In this document: piece by piece, positions 41,866-51,594 of the stretch
Layout of the letters: the number at the start of each line of letters is the position of its first letter
Position numbering within the stretch: the first letter of the stretch is position 1
Notes under the pieces: generated by a model
What the model saw: the letters and a program-made list of their open reading frames with translations, nothing else
Told to the model about the DNA's origin: nothing
The model's database searches: none
Origin: Agaribacillus sp965228415
Lineage (GTDB): Bacteria; Bacteroidota; Bacteroidia; Cytophagales; Cyclobacteriaceae
Direction of reading: 5' to 3'
Length of the DNA stretch: 64,000 nt
Assembly: GCA_965228415.1 (NCBI GenBank)
Contig: OZ245814.1
Coordinates: 8,308,001 to 8,372,000, forward strand
Made by a program: the position numbers and the translations under genes

Positions 41866-43071
41866 TTAGTCTTTGAAAGTTTTCACTTGTATGGGGTTCT
41901 GCTTTTTAAGAGATTCCATTTTTAGGTAATTTTCCCAGTCCCTGGCAGAACGAAAGTCTCCGCTTTTTTGCCAACCGAAGCCGGCCCAATAATCAAAGCC
42001 CTGCTTTTCGGCCTTTATATGCACCCATATATTGTTGCGGCTTTCATCTTGGTACAGCGAGTCGCTGGCCACCAGGTTTGTTATTGAATTGGGTTCAGCC
42101 AATATGGCGGTCCCCAGATGGGAGTCACCCAAAGGCTCCCAATACGATATCCAGCCTTCGTCCGGATTTGAAGCGATCTTGCCCTGTGCCTGGTGCAGGG
42201 CAATGCCCACGGCGGCTGTATCCAATGAGTTTCGGGCGGCGTAAGATACCTGGCAATGGTATAAATGGGCGCCAAGATCAAGTGTGATCCTTTTTTTTTC
42301 AGCTACGACAGTATTGCCAACCACAATGGGAGCATATTCAAGTTCAAATACACTCCTGATCGGTCCGTTGGCCAATACTTTCCAGTTAACAAAATTTTGG
42401 CTCAAAATATATTGGTTTGCCTGTACCAGGGCAGTACCTCCACAACCCCTTGTTGTGCCCACATGATAAGCATCGAGGCCTTCTCCATGATCTTCGTGGT
42501 ATGATTTTCCGTTTTTATCTTCTAGGTACCATTTATCGATAATTGGATAGGCAACCCGCTTTGTCCAGCAATCAATACCGCTGGAAATCAATCCCGCAGG
42601 GTCCCCGGCCTGAAAGAGTTCCTGGCATTTTGGTCCATAACTTCTAAAAGCTACTTTATCGTTTTCCCAGGCAAAGTCGTCCATTCTTTCGGGAACAATT
42701 CTGCAAAATGTGCGTATGGAATCCGCGGCTCTTACAGCTCTGTTTTTATTACTGGACAATCTGAGTGTTTTGGTTTGCCCAGGCTCGAAATCTGCTTGAA
42801 AAATCAGGCGGTCGAACACGGAATCCCGGTTCATATCTATCAGTTGGAAAAGGATGTTTTTGCCGCCGTCATCCTCTATTACCAAATTGTGATATTGTTC
42901 CTGGAAAAAATCATCAAACGTTTCCAAGGGAATTTCAATGGTTTCTGCCTTCCGCTCAAAATCCCCGCTGTTGGTGGCATGGATGGTGTAAGTTGTATTG
43001 GTTGGACTGCAGCCAACCATTTGAACAACAAAGTAAGATAGTATAGGCAAAGCCAAATGATAACGTCTCAT
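41866..43071 (-). CDS. DUF4861-type lipoprotein
   Basis: The ATG at 43071 gives a lipoprotein signal (MRRYHLALPILSYFVVQMVG followed by Cys), so the upstream in-frame codons are discounted. The 401-residue product matches the DUF4861 family: DMNRDSVFDRLIFQADFEPG, DAYHVGTTRGCGGTALV, and the C-terminal YWAGFGWQKSGDFRSARDW. Family members are found in PULs for pectin-like and ulvan-like glycans, where a role in uronate processing is suspected. It is divergent from an AraC regulator across a 128-bp gap that holds a large palindrome, so it is likely controlled together with the PUL. Confidence 0.8.
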   Translation of the reverse strand: MRRYHLALPILSYFVVQMVGCSPTNTTYTIHATNSGDFERKAETIEIPLETFDDFFQEQYHNLVIEDDGGKNILFQLIDMNRDSVFDRLIFQADFEPGQTKTLRLSSNKNRAVRAADSIRTFCRIVPERMDDFAWENDKVAFRSYGPKCQELFQAGDPAGLISSGIDCWTKRVAYPIIDKWYLEDKNGKSYHEDHGEGLDAYHVGTTRGCGGTALVQANQYILSQNFVNWKVLANGPIRSVFELEYAPIVVGNTVVAEKKRITLDLGAHLYHCQVSYAARNSLDTAAVGIALHQAQGKIASNPDEGWISYWEPLGDSHLGTAILAEPNSITNLVASDSLYQDESRNNIWVHIKAEKQGFDYWAGFGWQKSGDFRSARDWENYLKMESLKKQNPIQVKTFKD

Positions 43072-43139
43072 AGGAATTTTTAATTTATACCTTAAAAGAA
43101 AGGAAGCTGCTCCAACCAAAATAGTCGGATATTATCCAT

Positions 43140-43163
43140 TTTTTTGCAAATATTTGCAAAAAA
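43140..43163. promoter_or_regulatory. 24-bp perfect palindrome between the DUF4861 and AraC genes
   Basis: The centre GCAAATATTTGC is palindromic and is flanked by six T on the left and six A on the right. It lies 36 bp upstream of the AraC start and 68 bp from the DUF4861 start. Its position between divergent genes makes an operator more likely than a terminator. Confidence 0.6.
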
Positions 43164-43199
43164 CTATATAATTGTTTGTTTTATGATAAAATTCATACA

Positions 43200-44078
43200 A
43201 TGCCCAAACCCAAATTTTTATCGTCTAACCGTCCGTCAAGCTCCGGAATTTCGGCTTGGCTATATGAGTGCAAATACTTTCCTAATCCACTTCATTATCA
43301 CAAGGAATTAGAATTGGCCCACATCATTGAAGGGTATGGAACAAGGTATGTGGGGAGTAGTATCAAATCCTATAAGGAAGGAGATATGGTGCTGGTTGGC
43401 GAAGAGCTCCCCCATGTGTGGATGAGTGACGATACTTTTTATGAGGAGGATTGTAAGCAATGGACCAGGGCTATTGTAGTAAAGTTTTACCCCGATTTTG
43501 CAGGAAAGGATTTTTTAAGAATTCCGGATGTGTATCCGATCATCAAAGTGCTGGAAGAAGCTTCAGGCGGTCTTAGAATCAAAGGCGCCACCAATAAAGC
43601 TATCAGCAAGATATTGTTCAAAATGCTGGAACAATCACCGATGGAACAGATAGCTTCTCTTATTCAGATCTTGAGTTTGATATCAAAATCCGAGGATATC
43701 AGCGTTTTATCAGATTTTGATCACCATAAATCCTCTAACCCCAAGGAGAAGGATCGAATGAACAGAATTATTCAGCATACCATGTTGAACTTTAAGGAAA
43801 ATGTAACCCTGGCAGAAATTGCCGATGTGGCGAATTTATCAAAAAGCGCTTTTTGCCGTTATTTTAAAAATACAGTAAAGCAAAGCTACAATGAATTCCT
43901 CTATAATATTCGCGTGGAATTCGCTTGTAAAATGCTTTTGGAAAGTGACTTTGGAATCACGCAAATAGCTTATGAATCGGGATTTAATAACCCTTCTGCT
44001 TTTTCTCAGATATTCAAAAGGGTAAAAGGAATAACACCCCATCAATATCGCAAAACAAATGCGATTGTGCATCACTAG
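43200..44078 (+). CDS. AraC-family transcriptional regulator
   Basis: The ATG at 43200 is preferred over an in-frame TTG at 43176. The 292-residue protein has an N-terminal cupin-like sensor (PLHYHKELELAHIIEGYGTR near residue 35, with metal-type His) and a C-terminal AraC double helix-turn-helix (residues about 190-290). In it, TLAEIADVANLSKSAFCRYF is the first HTH and ITQIAYESGFNNPSAFSQIF the second. It sits between the divergent DUF4861 gene and the SusC/SusD operon, so it probably activates both in response to a sugar. The palindrome at 43140-43163 is a candidate autoregulatory site. Confidence 0.93.
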   Translation: MPKPKFLSSNRPSSSGISAWLYECKYFPNPLHYHKELELAHIIEGYGTRYVGSSIKSYKEGDMVLVGEELPHVWMSDDTFYEEDCKQWTRAIVVKFYPDFAGKDFLRIPDVYPIIKVLEEASGGLRIKGATNKAISKILFKMLEQSPMEQIASLIQILSLISKSEDISVLSDFDHHKSSNPKEKDRMNRIIQHTMLNFKENVTLAEIADVANLSKSAFCRYFKNTVKQSYNEFLYNIRVEFACKMLLESDFGITQIAYESGFNNPSAFSQIFKRVKGITPHQYRKTNAIVHH

Positions 44079-44377
44079 AATCCGTCAGACCTTTTAGCTA
44101 CTGAAGTTGCTTGGCGAAGACTTATAACCACACCGTTTTTCACGTTTTCAAAATGGAACAGTGACACGAAGCATATTTTTCCTCCAACTGATGCACCATA
44201 TAATTTTAAAGGCTGACCGTTATTTTCTTTTTATGGGAAAAAGTTAAAAAACCAGAAAGTTAGATTTTTAACTAATACTATGCGAATATTATCATTTAAT
44301 GGGTGGAAAAAGGGTTAAATGATAATATTTATATAGAAAATATCAAAATCTATACATTTTCGAAAGATTTCAACCTG

Positions 44378-44385
44378 TAAGTTTG
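44378..44385 (+). promoter_or_regulatory. Candidate -7 box for the SusC operon
   Basis: TAAGTTTG matches TAnnTTTG and would give a leader of about 130 nt before the ATG at 44524. A -33 element is not clear. The 445-bp gap 44079-44523 holds no gene. Confidence 0.4.
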
Positions 44386-44523
44386 TTTTAGCTTATATAG
44401 ATTAATAGATAGAGTCTTTCCCGCATTGCTTATTTGGAAATGCCGGCTTGAGCCGGAGAAATAGCCTTTTCTGTAGGATATGGCTCTATCCTCTTATTTA
44501 CTAAACGTACTAAAACTTACCTT

Positions 44524-47500
44524 ATGAAAAAAGATTTTACTAACTATTCACATCGCAAAGCAAGGAGTTTGTTGTTGACGCTGGCATGGCTCCTGTGCAC
44601 CGTGACGGTATCTTTTGGATTTACGGAATCCGTATCGGGAGAACTGCTGGTTTTCCAATCTACAGAAAGAACAGTTTCAGGCACTGTAAAAGATGAAAAC
44701 GATGCACCTTTACCAGGGGTTTCCATACTTATTAAAGGTACAACTACCGGGGTCATTACTGATTTGGATGGTAATTATGCCATAAACGTTGACGAAGACG
44801 ACATCCTGGTCTTTAGCTTTCTTGGATATATAAATCAGGAAATAGTAGTAAATGCCCAAAGTCGAATTGATGTGAATCTCCAGGCCGACATATCTCAACT
44901 CAATGAGGTAGTGGTAATAGGCTATGGTTCACAGAAAAAATCAGACCTGACGGGTGCTGTGGCAAGCGCCAATCTTGAGGCATTCCAGGATCAGCCCAAC
45001 GTAAACATTCTTCAGTCACTGCAAGGTTCGGTGGCGGGCCTGAATGTTGGCGCTGTGACCTCAGCCGGGGCCAACCCTCAGATACGGGTAAGGGGAAGGA
45101 ATACTTTTGCCGAGCGACGTGATGAAAATGGTAACCTGACTGCCAATCAACCGGTGGACCCATTGATTGTACTGGATGGTGTGATTTACCGGGGTAGCCT
45201 GGCCGATATAAACCCCAATGACATTGCTTCAATTGATGTTTTAAAAGATGCCAGCTCACAGGCTATTTACGGATCGCAGGCTGCCAATGGCGTGGTACTC
45301 ATCACCTCCAAAACGGGAAAAACCAATAGAAAGCCGGTCATAAATTTTTCAACGTATTACTCAATAGATGAACCGTCCAACAGGTTAACGCCTTTAGGCA
45401 GGCAGGGATTTCTTGACCATTACAGTAAGATTTTCTACGAAGATGCCTTCCTTGCACCGGATTATACGCAACCTAATCCTGATTTTGATCCATCTACCAG
45501 GTTCCCATATCAGTCCATGATTGACGGATTCAATAATGGCACAGAGACCGATTGGCTGGATCTTGTAACTCAAAGCGCTCACACGCAGAACACCAACGTC
45601 AGTATTTCAGGAAACGCCAATGAAACCTCTTATTTTTTATCTGTGGGATACACCGATCAAAAAGGCTATGTGCTTAACGACCAATACAACAGATTAAATT
45701 TAAGGGCAAATTTTGAAAATGGATTGACAGACTGGCTGACAGCCGGAATTCAGACATTTGTGTCAACCGGAGATTATTCCGGCATACCGGCCAATTTAAG
45801 GTTGGGTGTTCTTTATTCTCCGCTGATCGCTCCATTCAAGGAAGACGGATCCCTGAATACAGATCCCATTGGCATTGACCGTAATCCTTTGTTGCGTACG
45901 GAAATTGACCAGGAGGATAAGCGTTTAAACCTGTTCGGTAATTTTTATCTCCGTTTTGAGTTGCCCATAGAAGGGTTATCCTATCGTATTAACCACGGTA
46001 TAAACTACCGAACCCGCAGAGATTATAGATTTGATAAGAATGGTAATAATTTTCAAGGCTCCGCTTCCAAGTACAATGCCTTGACCTTGGACAGGACCCT
46101 GGATAACTTGTTGATGTATCAAAGGGTATTTAACGACAGGCACAGTCTGGATGTAACCCTGTTATACGGTTTTGAAGATAGACAGAATGAGGAGACCAGG
46201 GCCTCTTCCAGTACCTTTTTAAACAAAGCGCTTGGTTTCAACAGTTTGGAGTCAGGCGATCTGGACCAACAATTGGTCGAATCCGGTGCGTGGGATGAGC
46301 TTAGTATTTACCAGATGGGAAGGGTCAATTATAAATACAACGACAAATACCAGTTGACCATAACGACCAGGAGAGATGGTTTCTCCGGGTTTGGCTCCAA
46401 TAACAAATTTGGCGTGTTCCCATCGGCAGCTTTTGCCTGGACAGCCAGCAATGAGGACTTTGTAGCCAATGCTTTGCCATGGGTAGATAATTTGAAAGTC
46501 AGGGTTTCCTACGGACAAACAGGTAATCGCACCGTTGACAGGTATCAGACCCTGGCCAGGGTAAGGGCCGATTTTGATTATGTATTCGGAGATGGTGGAG
46601 CTTCGGCTTACGGGCAAAATATATCGTCCCTTGCCAATAATGACTTAACCTGGGAAACGACTACCGGACTAAATCTGGGATTGGATTTTGTTGTTTTGAA
46701 AAATAAGCTTAGCGGTAGCATTAATTATTATAAGACGACTACAGAGGATATACTTTTCAATGTGAATATACCTCAGGTTACCGGTTTTGAAACCATCCCG
46801 ACCAACCTCGGGGAGGTGGCTAATAATGGTTTGGAAATTTCACTGACCTCTGTTAACATTGAGAAAAATGGGTTGCTGTGGAAGTCAACCGTAAATTTTT
46901 CTAAAAACAACAATAAAATCGTTAGCATCCTGGGTAGGGATGATGACAATGATGGCGCTGAGGACGATTTAGTGGCCAACAGCCTTTTCATAGGTGAGCC
47001 GATAGAATCAATCTATGACTATGTGGATACCGGTGAATTATACCAACTGGGTGACGAGATACCAGGTGGTTACAATCCGGGGAACCGCATATTTGAAGAT
47101 TTGAATAGTGATGGTGTTATATCAGCCGACGGAGATCGCCGGATTATCGGCCGCTCGGAACCGGCATACAGGTTTAGTATTTATAATGAACTAAACTACA
47201 AAAACTTCACATTTAGTGTGTTCCTCAATTCTATTCAGGGAGGTAAAAATGCCTATTTGGGGGCAAATACACCTACTGTCAGTGAGTCCACCTGGCGTCA
47301 CGATAATGCCAGTACTTACAATATTGTCAGGGAATTTAATGCCTGGTCCCCAGCCACACCAAATGCCCCACATCCCGGGGTCTTATATGATGACCCGATA
47401 CAGCGCCCTATTTACAAAGATAGAAGCTTCATAAGATTGCAGGATATAAGGCTTGCTTACAGCTTACCGGCAAATCTCCTTGACAAGATTTTCATTGATA

Positions 47501-47643
47501 ACCTCAGAGTGTTTATATCGGGTAAAAATTTGCATACCTGGACAGACTGGGAGGGAACCGATCCGGAAATAAATGCCGGTTTTAATGTCGGCGCCGCACC
47601 GATCATGAGAAGCTATGCTATGGGTGTTAACTTAACCTTTTAA
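44524..47643 (+). CDS. SusC/RagA-family TonB-linked outer-membrane transporter
   Basis: The 1039-residue protein starts with a signal region (to about residue 34). A carboxypeptidase-regulatory-like domain follows (50-125: VSGTVKDENDAPLPGVSILI and DLDGNYAINV), then the TonB plug (LNEVVVIGYGSQKKSDLTGA, and ASIDVLKDASSQAIYGSQA). A large barrel ends with MGVNLTF, whose terminal Phe fits outer-membrane insertion. It imports oligosaccharides together with the SusD protein encoded 11 bp downstream. No FecR/sigma-interacting STN domain is present, so regulation is likely by the AraC protein instead. Confidence 0.97.
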   Translation: MKKDFTNYSHRKARSLLLTLAWLLCTVTVSFGFTESVSGELLVFQSTERTVSGTVKDENDAPLPGVSILIKGTTTGVITDLDGNYAINVDEDDILVFSFLGYINQEIVVNAQSRIDVNLQADISQLNEVVVIGYGSQKKSDLTGAVASANLEAFQDQPNVNILQSLQGSVAGLNVGAVTSAGANPQIRVRGRNTFAERRDENGNLTANQPVDPLIVLDGVIYRGSLADINPNDIASIDVLKDASSQAIYGSQAANGVVLITSKTGKTNRKPVINFSTYYSIDEPSNRLTPLGRQGFLDHYSKIFYEDAFLAPDYTQPNPDFDPSTRFPYQSMIDGFNNGTETDWLDLVTQSAHTQNTNVSISGNANETSYFLSVGYTDQKGYVLNDQYNRLNLRANFENGLTDWLTAGIQTFVSTGDYSGIPANLRLGVLYSPLIAPFKEDGSLNTDPIGIDRNPLLRTEIDQEDKRLNLFGNFYLRFELPIEGLSYRINHGINYRTRRDYRFDKNGNNFQGSASKYNALTLDRTLDNLLMYQRVFNDRHSLDVTLLYGFEDRQNEETRASSSTFLNKALGFNSLESGDLDQQLVESGAWDELSIYQMGRVNYKYNDKYQLTITTRRDGFSGFGSNNKFGVFPSAAFAWTASNEDFVANALPWVDNLKVRVSYGQTGNRTVDRYQTLARVRADFDYVFGDGGASAYGQNISSLANNDLTWETTTGLNLGLDFVVLKNKLSGSINYYKTTTEDILFNVNIPQVTGFETIPTNLGEVANNGLEISLTSVNIEKNGLLWKSTVNFSKNNNKIVSILGRDDDNDGAEDDLVANSLFIGEPIESIYDYVDTGELYQLGDEIPGGYNPGNRIFEDLNSDGVISADGDRRIIGRSEPAYRFSIYNELNYKNFTFSVFLNSIQGGKNAYLGANTPTVSESTWRHDNASTYNIVREFNAWSPATPNAPHPGVLYDDPIQRPIYKDRSFIRLQDIRLAYSLPANLLDKIFIDNLRVFISGKNLHTWTDWEGTDPEINAGFNVGAAPIMRSYAMGVNLTF

Positions 47644-47654
47644 TTTAATTCGCT

Positions 47655-49334
47655 ATGAGATTACATAAATATATATTAATCGCTTGTTTGCTGATATTAT
47701 TAGGCGCATGTGATGAAGATAATTTGATAGAAAGACCACTTGACTTTCTGAGCCCTGAGATTTCCTATGTTTCACCTACGGATATTGAAGCGGCGCTGGT
47801 TCCCAACTATGCTTTGCTAAGGGAGCTTAATGATGGCGTAAATAATGTGTTGATGCACTCGGGAACAGATTTGTGTATGTCTGCCAGAAGCCCTGCAACA
47901 AGTAGGCTGGGAGATTATAGAGTCGGACTTATTCCTTCTTCCGGCGTGGCTATATATTTTTGGAGAGAGTACTATTCTATGATTTTCAACGCAAATGTCA
48001 TATTGAGCAGAATTGACGACATAGAGTATGCTTCCCAGGAAACAAAGGATCTTCACCTCGCGGAGGCCAGATTTTTTCGCGGCTACGCCTACAGGTCCCT
48101 GGCCAATTTGTATGGAGGGGTGCCCATCGTTTTGGAGGAGATCTCCTCTCCCAGAAGGGATTTTGTCAGGTCTACCCTGGAAGAAACAGTAGGTCAGGCA
48201 ATTCAGGATCTGGAATTTGCCGCAGCCAATTTACCCGGTGTCAGTGAAGTGGCTGCTGATGGTCGATTAAATAATGCAGCCGCCCGTCACATATTGGCGG
48301 AGTTATATATCACCACCGGGGAATTAGACAAGGCCATTTCCGCTGCCTCTTCGGTGATTGATGATCCGGAGATAGGCCTGATGACTTCGCGTTTTGGCAG
48401 AAGGGCAGGAGATGACGGCGATCCGTATTGGGATTTATTCCAGCGATTTAACCAAAACAGAAGCTCAGGGAATACTGAGGGTATTTTGGTGTTGCAGGAA
48501 GAGTTTAACGTTCCCGGTGGAACCGATATCATCTCCGGCCGTGGACCGGATTTCAGATATGAAAGGTTTTATGGCTGTCTGTACTGGTTTTTGAATGATC
48601 CCGATGGCGAGAAAATATTTTTTGGTCCCACCTCGGGAAATGGCGGCAGACCTGTTGGTTTTATCCGGCCAACTCCCTATTTTACCCATACCATTTGGGG
48701 AGGAGGAAATTGGGACATCGATCTCAGAAATCACGAACGAAATATTCAGAGAGATTGGGTATCTGATAATCCCGGGTCCGCTTTTTTTGGTCAAAACATA
48801 AGTGATTTTCCACAGTCCTGGTTCGATGGGTTATCCGAGCAGGATACTTTACGGGATTTTTATCCCAACGTGACTAAGATAACAACCAAGAATGACCATC
48901 CGGCTGAAGTTTTAGCGGATACCGAAACGGGCCGCATGGCGAATACCTCCGGTTCGACACTGACCGACTGGTATCTGATAAGAGTTGCTGAGACATATTT
49001 GTTGAGAGCGGAAGCTTATCTGGCGCAGGGAAATACCATCGCCGCCGCCGCCGACATCAACGCACTAAGGAACAGGGCACAGGCCATACCTGTCGACCCC
49101 AGCGATGTTGATATAGACTATATATTAGATGAAAGAATGCGGGAACTGAATTATGAAGAAAACAGGAGAATGACTTTAAGCAGGCTGGACCTGCTATATG
49201 ATCGAACGGTCACAGGAAATCCATTCTCAGGTCTTACCATTCAGCCTTTTAATAATTTATTCCCCATTCCATTTAGTGAGATAGAAAGAAATACACTGGA
49301 AATTTTGGAGCAAAATCCGGGTTACACCAATTGA
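47655..49334 (+). CDS. SusD/RagB-family glycan-binding lipoprotein
   Basis: The 559-residue protein starts with a lipoprotein signal (YILIACLLILLGACDED). SusD features include LHLAEARFFRGYAYRSLANL (TPR-like), YGGVPIVLEE, DWYLIRVAETYLLRAEAYL and the C-terminus IPFSEIERNTLEILEQNPGY. It forms the surface lid of the SusC transporter encoded 11 bp upstream. A gap of 160 bp then separates the GH105 gene, so the downstream enzymes may have an internal promoter or share the SusCD transcript. Confidence 0.96.
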   Translation: MRLHKYILIACLLILLGACDEDNLIERPLDFLSPEISYVSPTDIEAALVPNYALLRELNDGVNNVLMHSGTDLCMSARSPATSRLGDYRVGLIPSSGVAIYFWREYYSMIFNANVILSRIDDIEYASQETKDLHLAEARFFRGYAYRSLANLYGGVPIVLEEISSPRRDFVRSTLEETVGQAIQDLEFAAANLPGVSEVAADGRLNNAAARHILAELYITTGELDKAISAASSVIDDPEIGLMTSRFGRRAGDDGDPYWDLFQRFNQNRSSGNTEGILVLQEEFNVPGGTDIISGRGPDFRYERFYGCLYWFLNDPDGEKIFFGPTSGNGGRPVGFIRPTPYFTHTIWGGGNWDIDLRNHERNIQRDWVSDNPGSAFFGQNISDFPQSWFDGLSEQDTLRDFYPNVTKITTKNDHPAEVLADTETGRMANTSGSTLTDWYLIRVAETYLLRAEAYLAQGNTIAAAADINALRNRAQAIPVDPSDVDIDYILDERMRELNYEENRRMTLSRLDLLYDRTVTGNPFSGLTIQPFNNLFPIPFSEIERNTLEILEQNPGYTN

Positions 49335-49423
49335 TAAAATACCCGGTATTAATAAGCATTAAAATAGTTAATTACAAAAACATATAAATCACAGATGAAA
49401 CCGAACATGGCTTAATCGACACA

Positions 49424-49452
49424 CTCCGCGTGTCGCCGAAGCTTTAGCGGAG
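49424..49452. repeat. Hairpin in the SusD-GH105 gap
   Basis: CTCCGC (49424-49429) and GCGGAG (49447-49452) pair around a 17-nt loop containing AAGCTT. The GC content differs from its surroundings. It could lower expression of downstream genes relative to SusCD, as hairpins in such operons often do, or be a mobile REP-like sequence. Confidence 0.4.
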
Positions 49453-49515
49453 GCGCAAAGGAATGATTATAATATGTGAGGTTCCATGTGACCAATGAAA
49501 ATAAATTATAAACAC

Positions 49516-50670
49516 ATGAAAAAAGCGGTTTTGTTAATTTTTATGATTCTGTTTGTTGGCCAGAACCTGCGAGCACAATCCATATTTGAAAGAACGCATA
49601 TCAAAATGCTCATGGATAAAGTGAACACCTATCAACTAAACCATCCATGGCGGGAATATGATGATAACTGGATACGCGGAACCTATTATACGGGAGTAAT
49701 GGCCTGCTATTTGGCGACTGGATACGAAGGGTATTTAAAACAGAGTAATGATCTCTGTGAGTCTTTAAACTGGAGGTTGCCCGCTTTACCTCCGGTACAC
49801 GATGCCAGTGGGGTAAATTTGCTTACAGTAGGGCAAACGATGTTACAATCTTATATGGTGAAGAAGGAAAAAAAGAAGATAAAATTCATCATCAAACACC
49901 TGGAGGACCCGGCCATAAGGAATCCGGTATCTAACCCAAGGGAGTGGTACTTTGAAGGTGGAAGGCGCTATGTAGATGGCTTGTTTACCGGCCCTCCGAC
50001 GTTAGCGATGCTATACGCCATCACAGGAGATGACAAATACCTGCAATGGATGGAGACATGCTTTTGGGATATCTATGGAAAGTTATATGATACCGATGAA
50101 AATTTATTCTATCGAGATAAGCGTTTTTTCCCGGAAGGGCTGGAGGAACGCAAAAACGATCCCAAGTGGAAGGGAAATGAACAAGTCACCGCTGCCGGAA
50201 AAAAAGTAATCTGGTCGAGGGGAAACGGATGGGCATTTGCCGGAATAGCGCGCATCCTGGAGTACCTGCCAATGGAACACGCAAGTTACCGGCGTTATGA
50301 GCAGGTACTGGCCAGCATGGCCAAAGCCTTAAAAGATTGTCAGTCAGAAGAGGGGTTTTGGTATCCCAATCTGGCAGATCCCGAATATGCCCCCTTTAAG
50401 GAAACCAGTGGAACAAGTTTTTTCATCTATGGGTTGGCCTATGGTATCAACAATGGTATTTTGCCCGTAGATGAATATCTTCCGGTGGTTAAAAAAGCAT
50501 GGAAATCTGTGACCGACGAGATCAGTGCTGAAGGCAAACTGCAATGGGGCCAGAAGGTAGGGGACAGGCCTGTGCAATTATCAAAAGATGACTCCCACGA
50601 ATATGTATCAGGTACATTTTTGTTGGCAGCTAGTGAAATGTATAAAATGAACCTGAACAATTCTAAGTAA
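49516..50670 (+). CDS. GH105-family unsaturated rhamnogalacturonyl/uronyl hydrolase
   Basis: The ATG at 49516 gives a signal peptide (KKAVLLIFMILFVGQNLRAQ); 49495 is the alternative. The product has GH105/YteR-like (alpha/alpha)6 features: RGTYYTGVMACY at the first helices, YVDGLFTGPPTLAML with the probable general-acid Asp, WSRGNGWAFAGIARILEYLP, and ETSGTSFFIYGLAYGIN. These enzymes hydrate the 4,5-unsaturated uronyl residue left at chain ends by a polysaccharide lyase. It is followed 4 bp later by kduI, which uses the product of that reaction, so the two form a clear pathway pair. Confidence 0.9.
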   Translation: MKKAVLLIFMILFVGQNLRAQSIFERTHIKMLMDKVNTYQLNHPWREYDDNWIRGTYYTGVMACYLATGYEGYLKQSNDLCESLNWRLPALPPVHDASGVNLLTVGQTMLQSYMVKKEKKKIKFIIKHLEDPAIRNPVSNPREWYFEGGRRYVDGLFTGPPTLAMLYAITGDDKYLQWMETCFWDIYGKLYDTDENLFYRDKRFFPEGLEERKNDPKWKGNEQVTAAGKKVIWSRGNGWAFAGIARILEYLPMEHASYRRYEQVLASMAKALKDCQSEEGFWYPNLADPEYAPFKETSGTSFFIYGLAYGINNGILPVDEYLPVVKKAWKSVTDEISAEGKLQWGQKVGDRPVQLSKDDSHEYVSGTFLLAASEMYKMNLNNSK

Positions 50671-50674
50671 TAAG

Positions 50675-51520
50675 ATGACGGAAATTTATTTTGAAGAAAG
50701 GTATGCATCTAATCCAGATGATGTAAAAAGATATGATACCGACCAACTGAGAAAGCATTTTTTAATAGAGAAGGTATTTGAGGCAAATAGAATATTGCTT
50801 ACTTATTCTATGTATGACCGGTTCATTGCTGGTGGCGCTGTACCGGTAGGTAAACCGTTGTCGCTGGAAACTATTGATCCCTTAAAAAGCAAGCACTTCT
50901 GTGACAGGAGGGAGGTTGGCATCATCAACATTGGAGGTACCGGCACGGTGACGGTGGAGGGTAAAGATTACCAGTTACATAACAGGGAGGGCCTGTATAT
51001 TGGCATGGGCACTACCTCCATTGCCTTTAGCAGCGAATCTGCCGAAGACCCCGCCTGGTTTTATATTAACTCGGCGCCGGCACATCAGCCTTTTCCCACA
51101 ACAAAAATAGGGTTGGAGGAAACCATCATGCTGGATTTGGGAAAACCGGAGGATGCCAACGAACGGCAAATTATACAGTATATTGTAGCGGCCAATGTCC
51201 GCACATGCCAGCTGCAGATGGGAATTACCCAGCTGAAAACCGGCAGTGTTTGGAATACCATGCCACCACACGTACACAATCGCAGGATGGAAGTTTATTT
51301 GTACGTAGATCTGGCAAAAGATCAGGCGATTGGTCATTTTATGGGTGACCCGGAAGAAACACGCCATATTTGGATGGCCAATCACCAGGCGGTTATATCG
51401 CCTCCATGGTCTATTCACTGTGCTGCCGGAACCTCCAACTACAGCTTTGTCTGGGGGATGGCTGGTGAAAACCTGGATTTTACCGATATGGATAAAATAG
51501 AAAGTACCGAACTGAGATAG
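50675..51520 (+). CDS. kduI: 5-keto-4-deoxyuronate isomerase
   Basis: The 281-residue protein matches KduI across its length. The zinc ligands are visible as His199, His201 and Glu206 in PPHVHNRRMEVYLY, and His248 in PPWSIHCAAGTSN, the same spacing as in the E. coli enzyme. It converts 5-dehydro-4-deoxy-D-glucuronate to 3-deoxy-D-glycero-2,5-hexodiulosonate in the cytoplasm. No kduD, kdgK or kdgA lies in this window, so the rest of the route must be elsewhere. It overlaps the end of the GH105 region closely (4 bp gap) and precedes a uronate-type transporter. Confidence 0.95.
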   Translation: MTEIYFEERYASNPDDVKRYDTDQLRKHFLIEKVFEANRILLTYSMYDRFIAGGAVPVGKPLSLETIDPLKSKHFCDRREVGIINIGGTGTVTVEGKDYQLHNREGLYIGMGTTSIAFSSESAEDPAWFYINSAPAHQPFPTTKIGLEETIMLDLGKPEDANERQIIQYIVAANVRTCQLQMGITQLKTGSVWNTMPPHVHNRRMEVYLYVDLAKDQAIGHFMGDPEETRHIWMANHQAVISPPWSIHCAAGTSNYSFVWGMAGENLDFTDMDKIESTELR

Positions 51521-51594
51521 TCATGCCCGATATCCTGCATATTTGGCTATTTCAAAAAAAAGTATAATTAAAGATACGGTGCCAAACAAAACCA

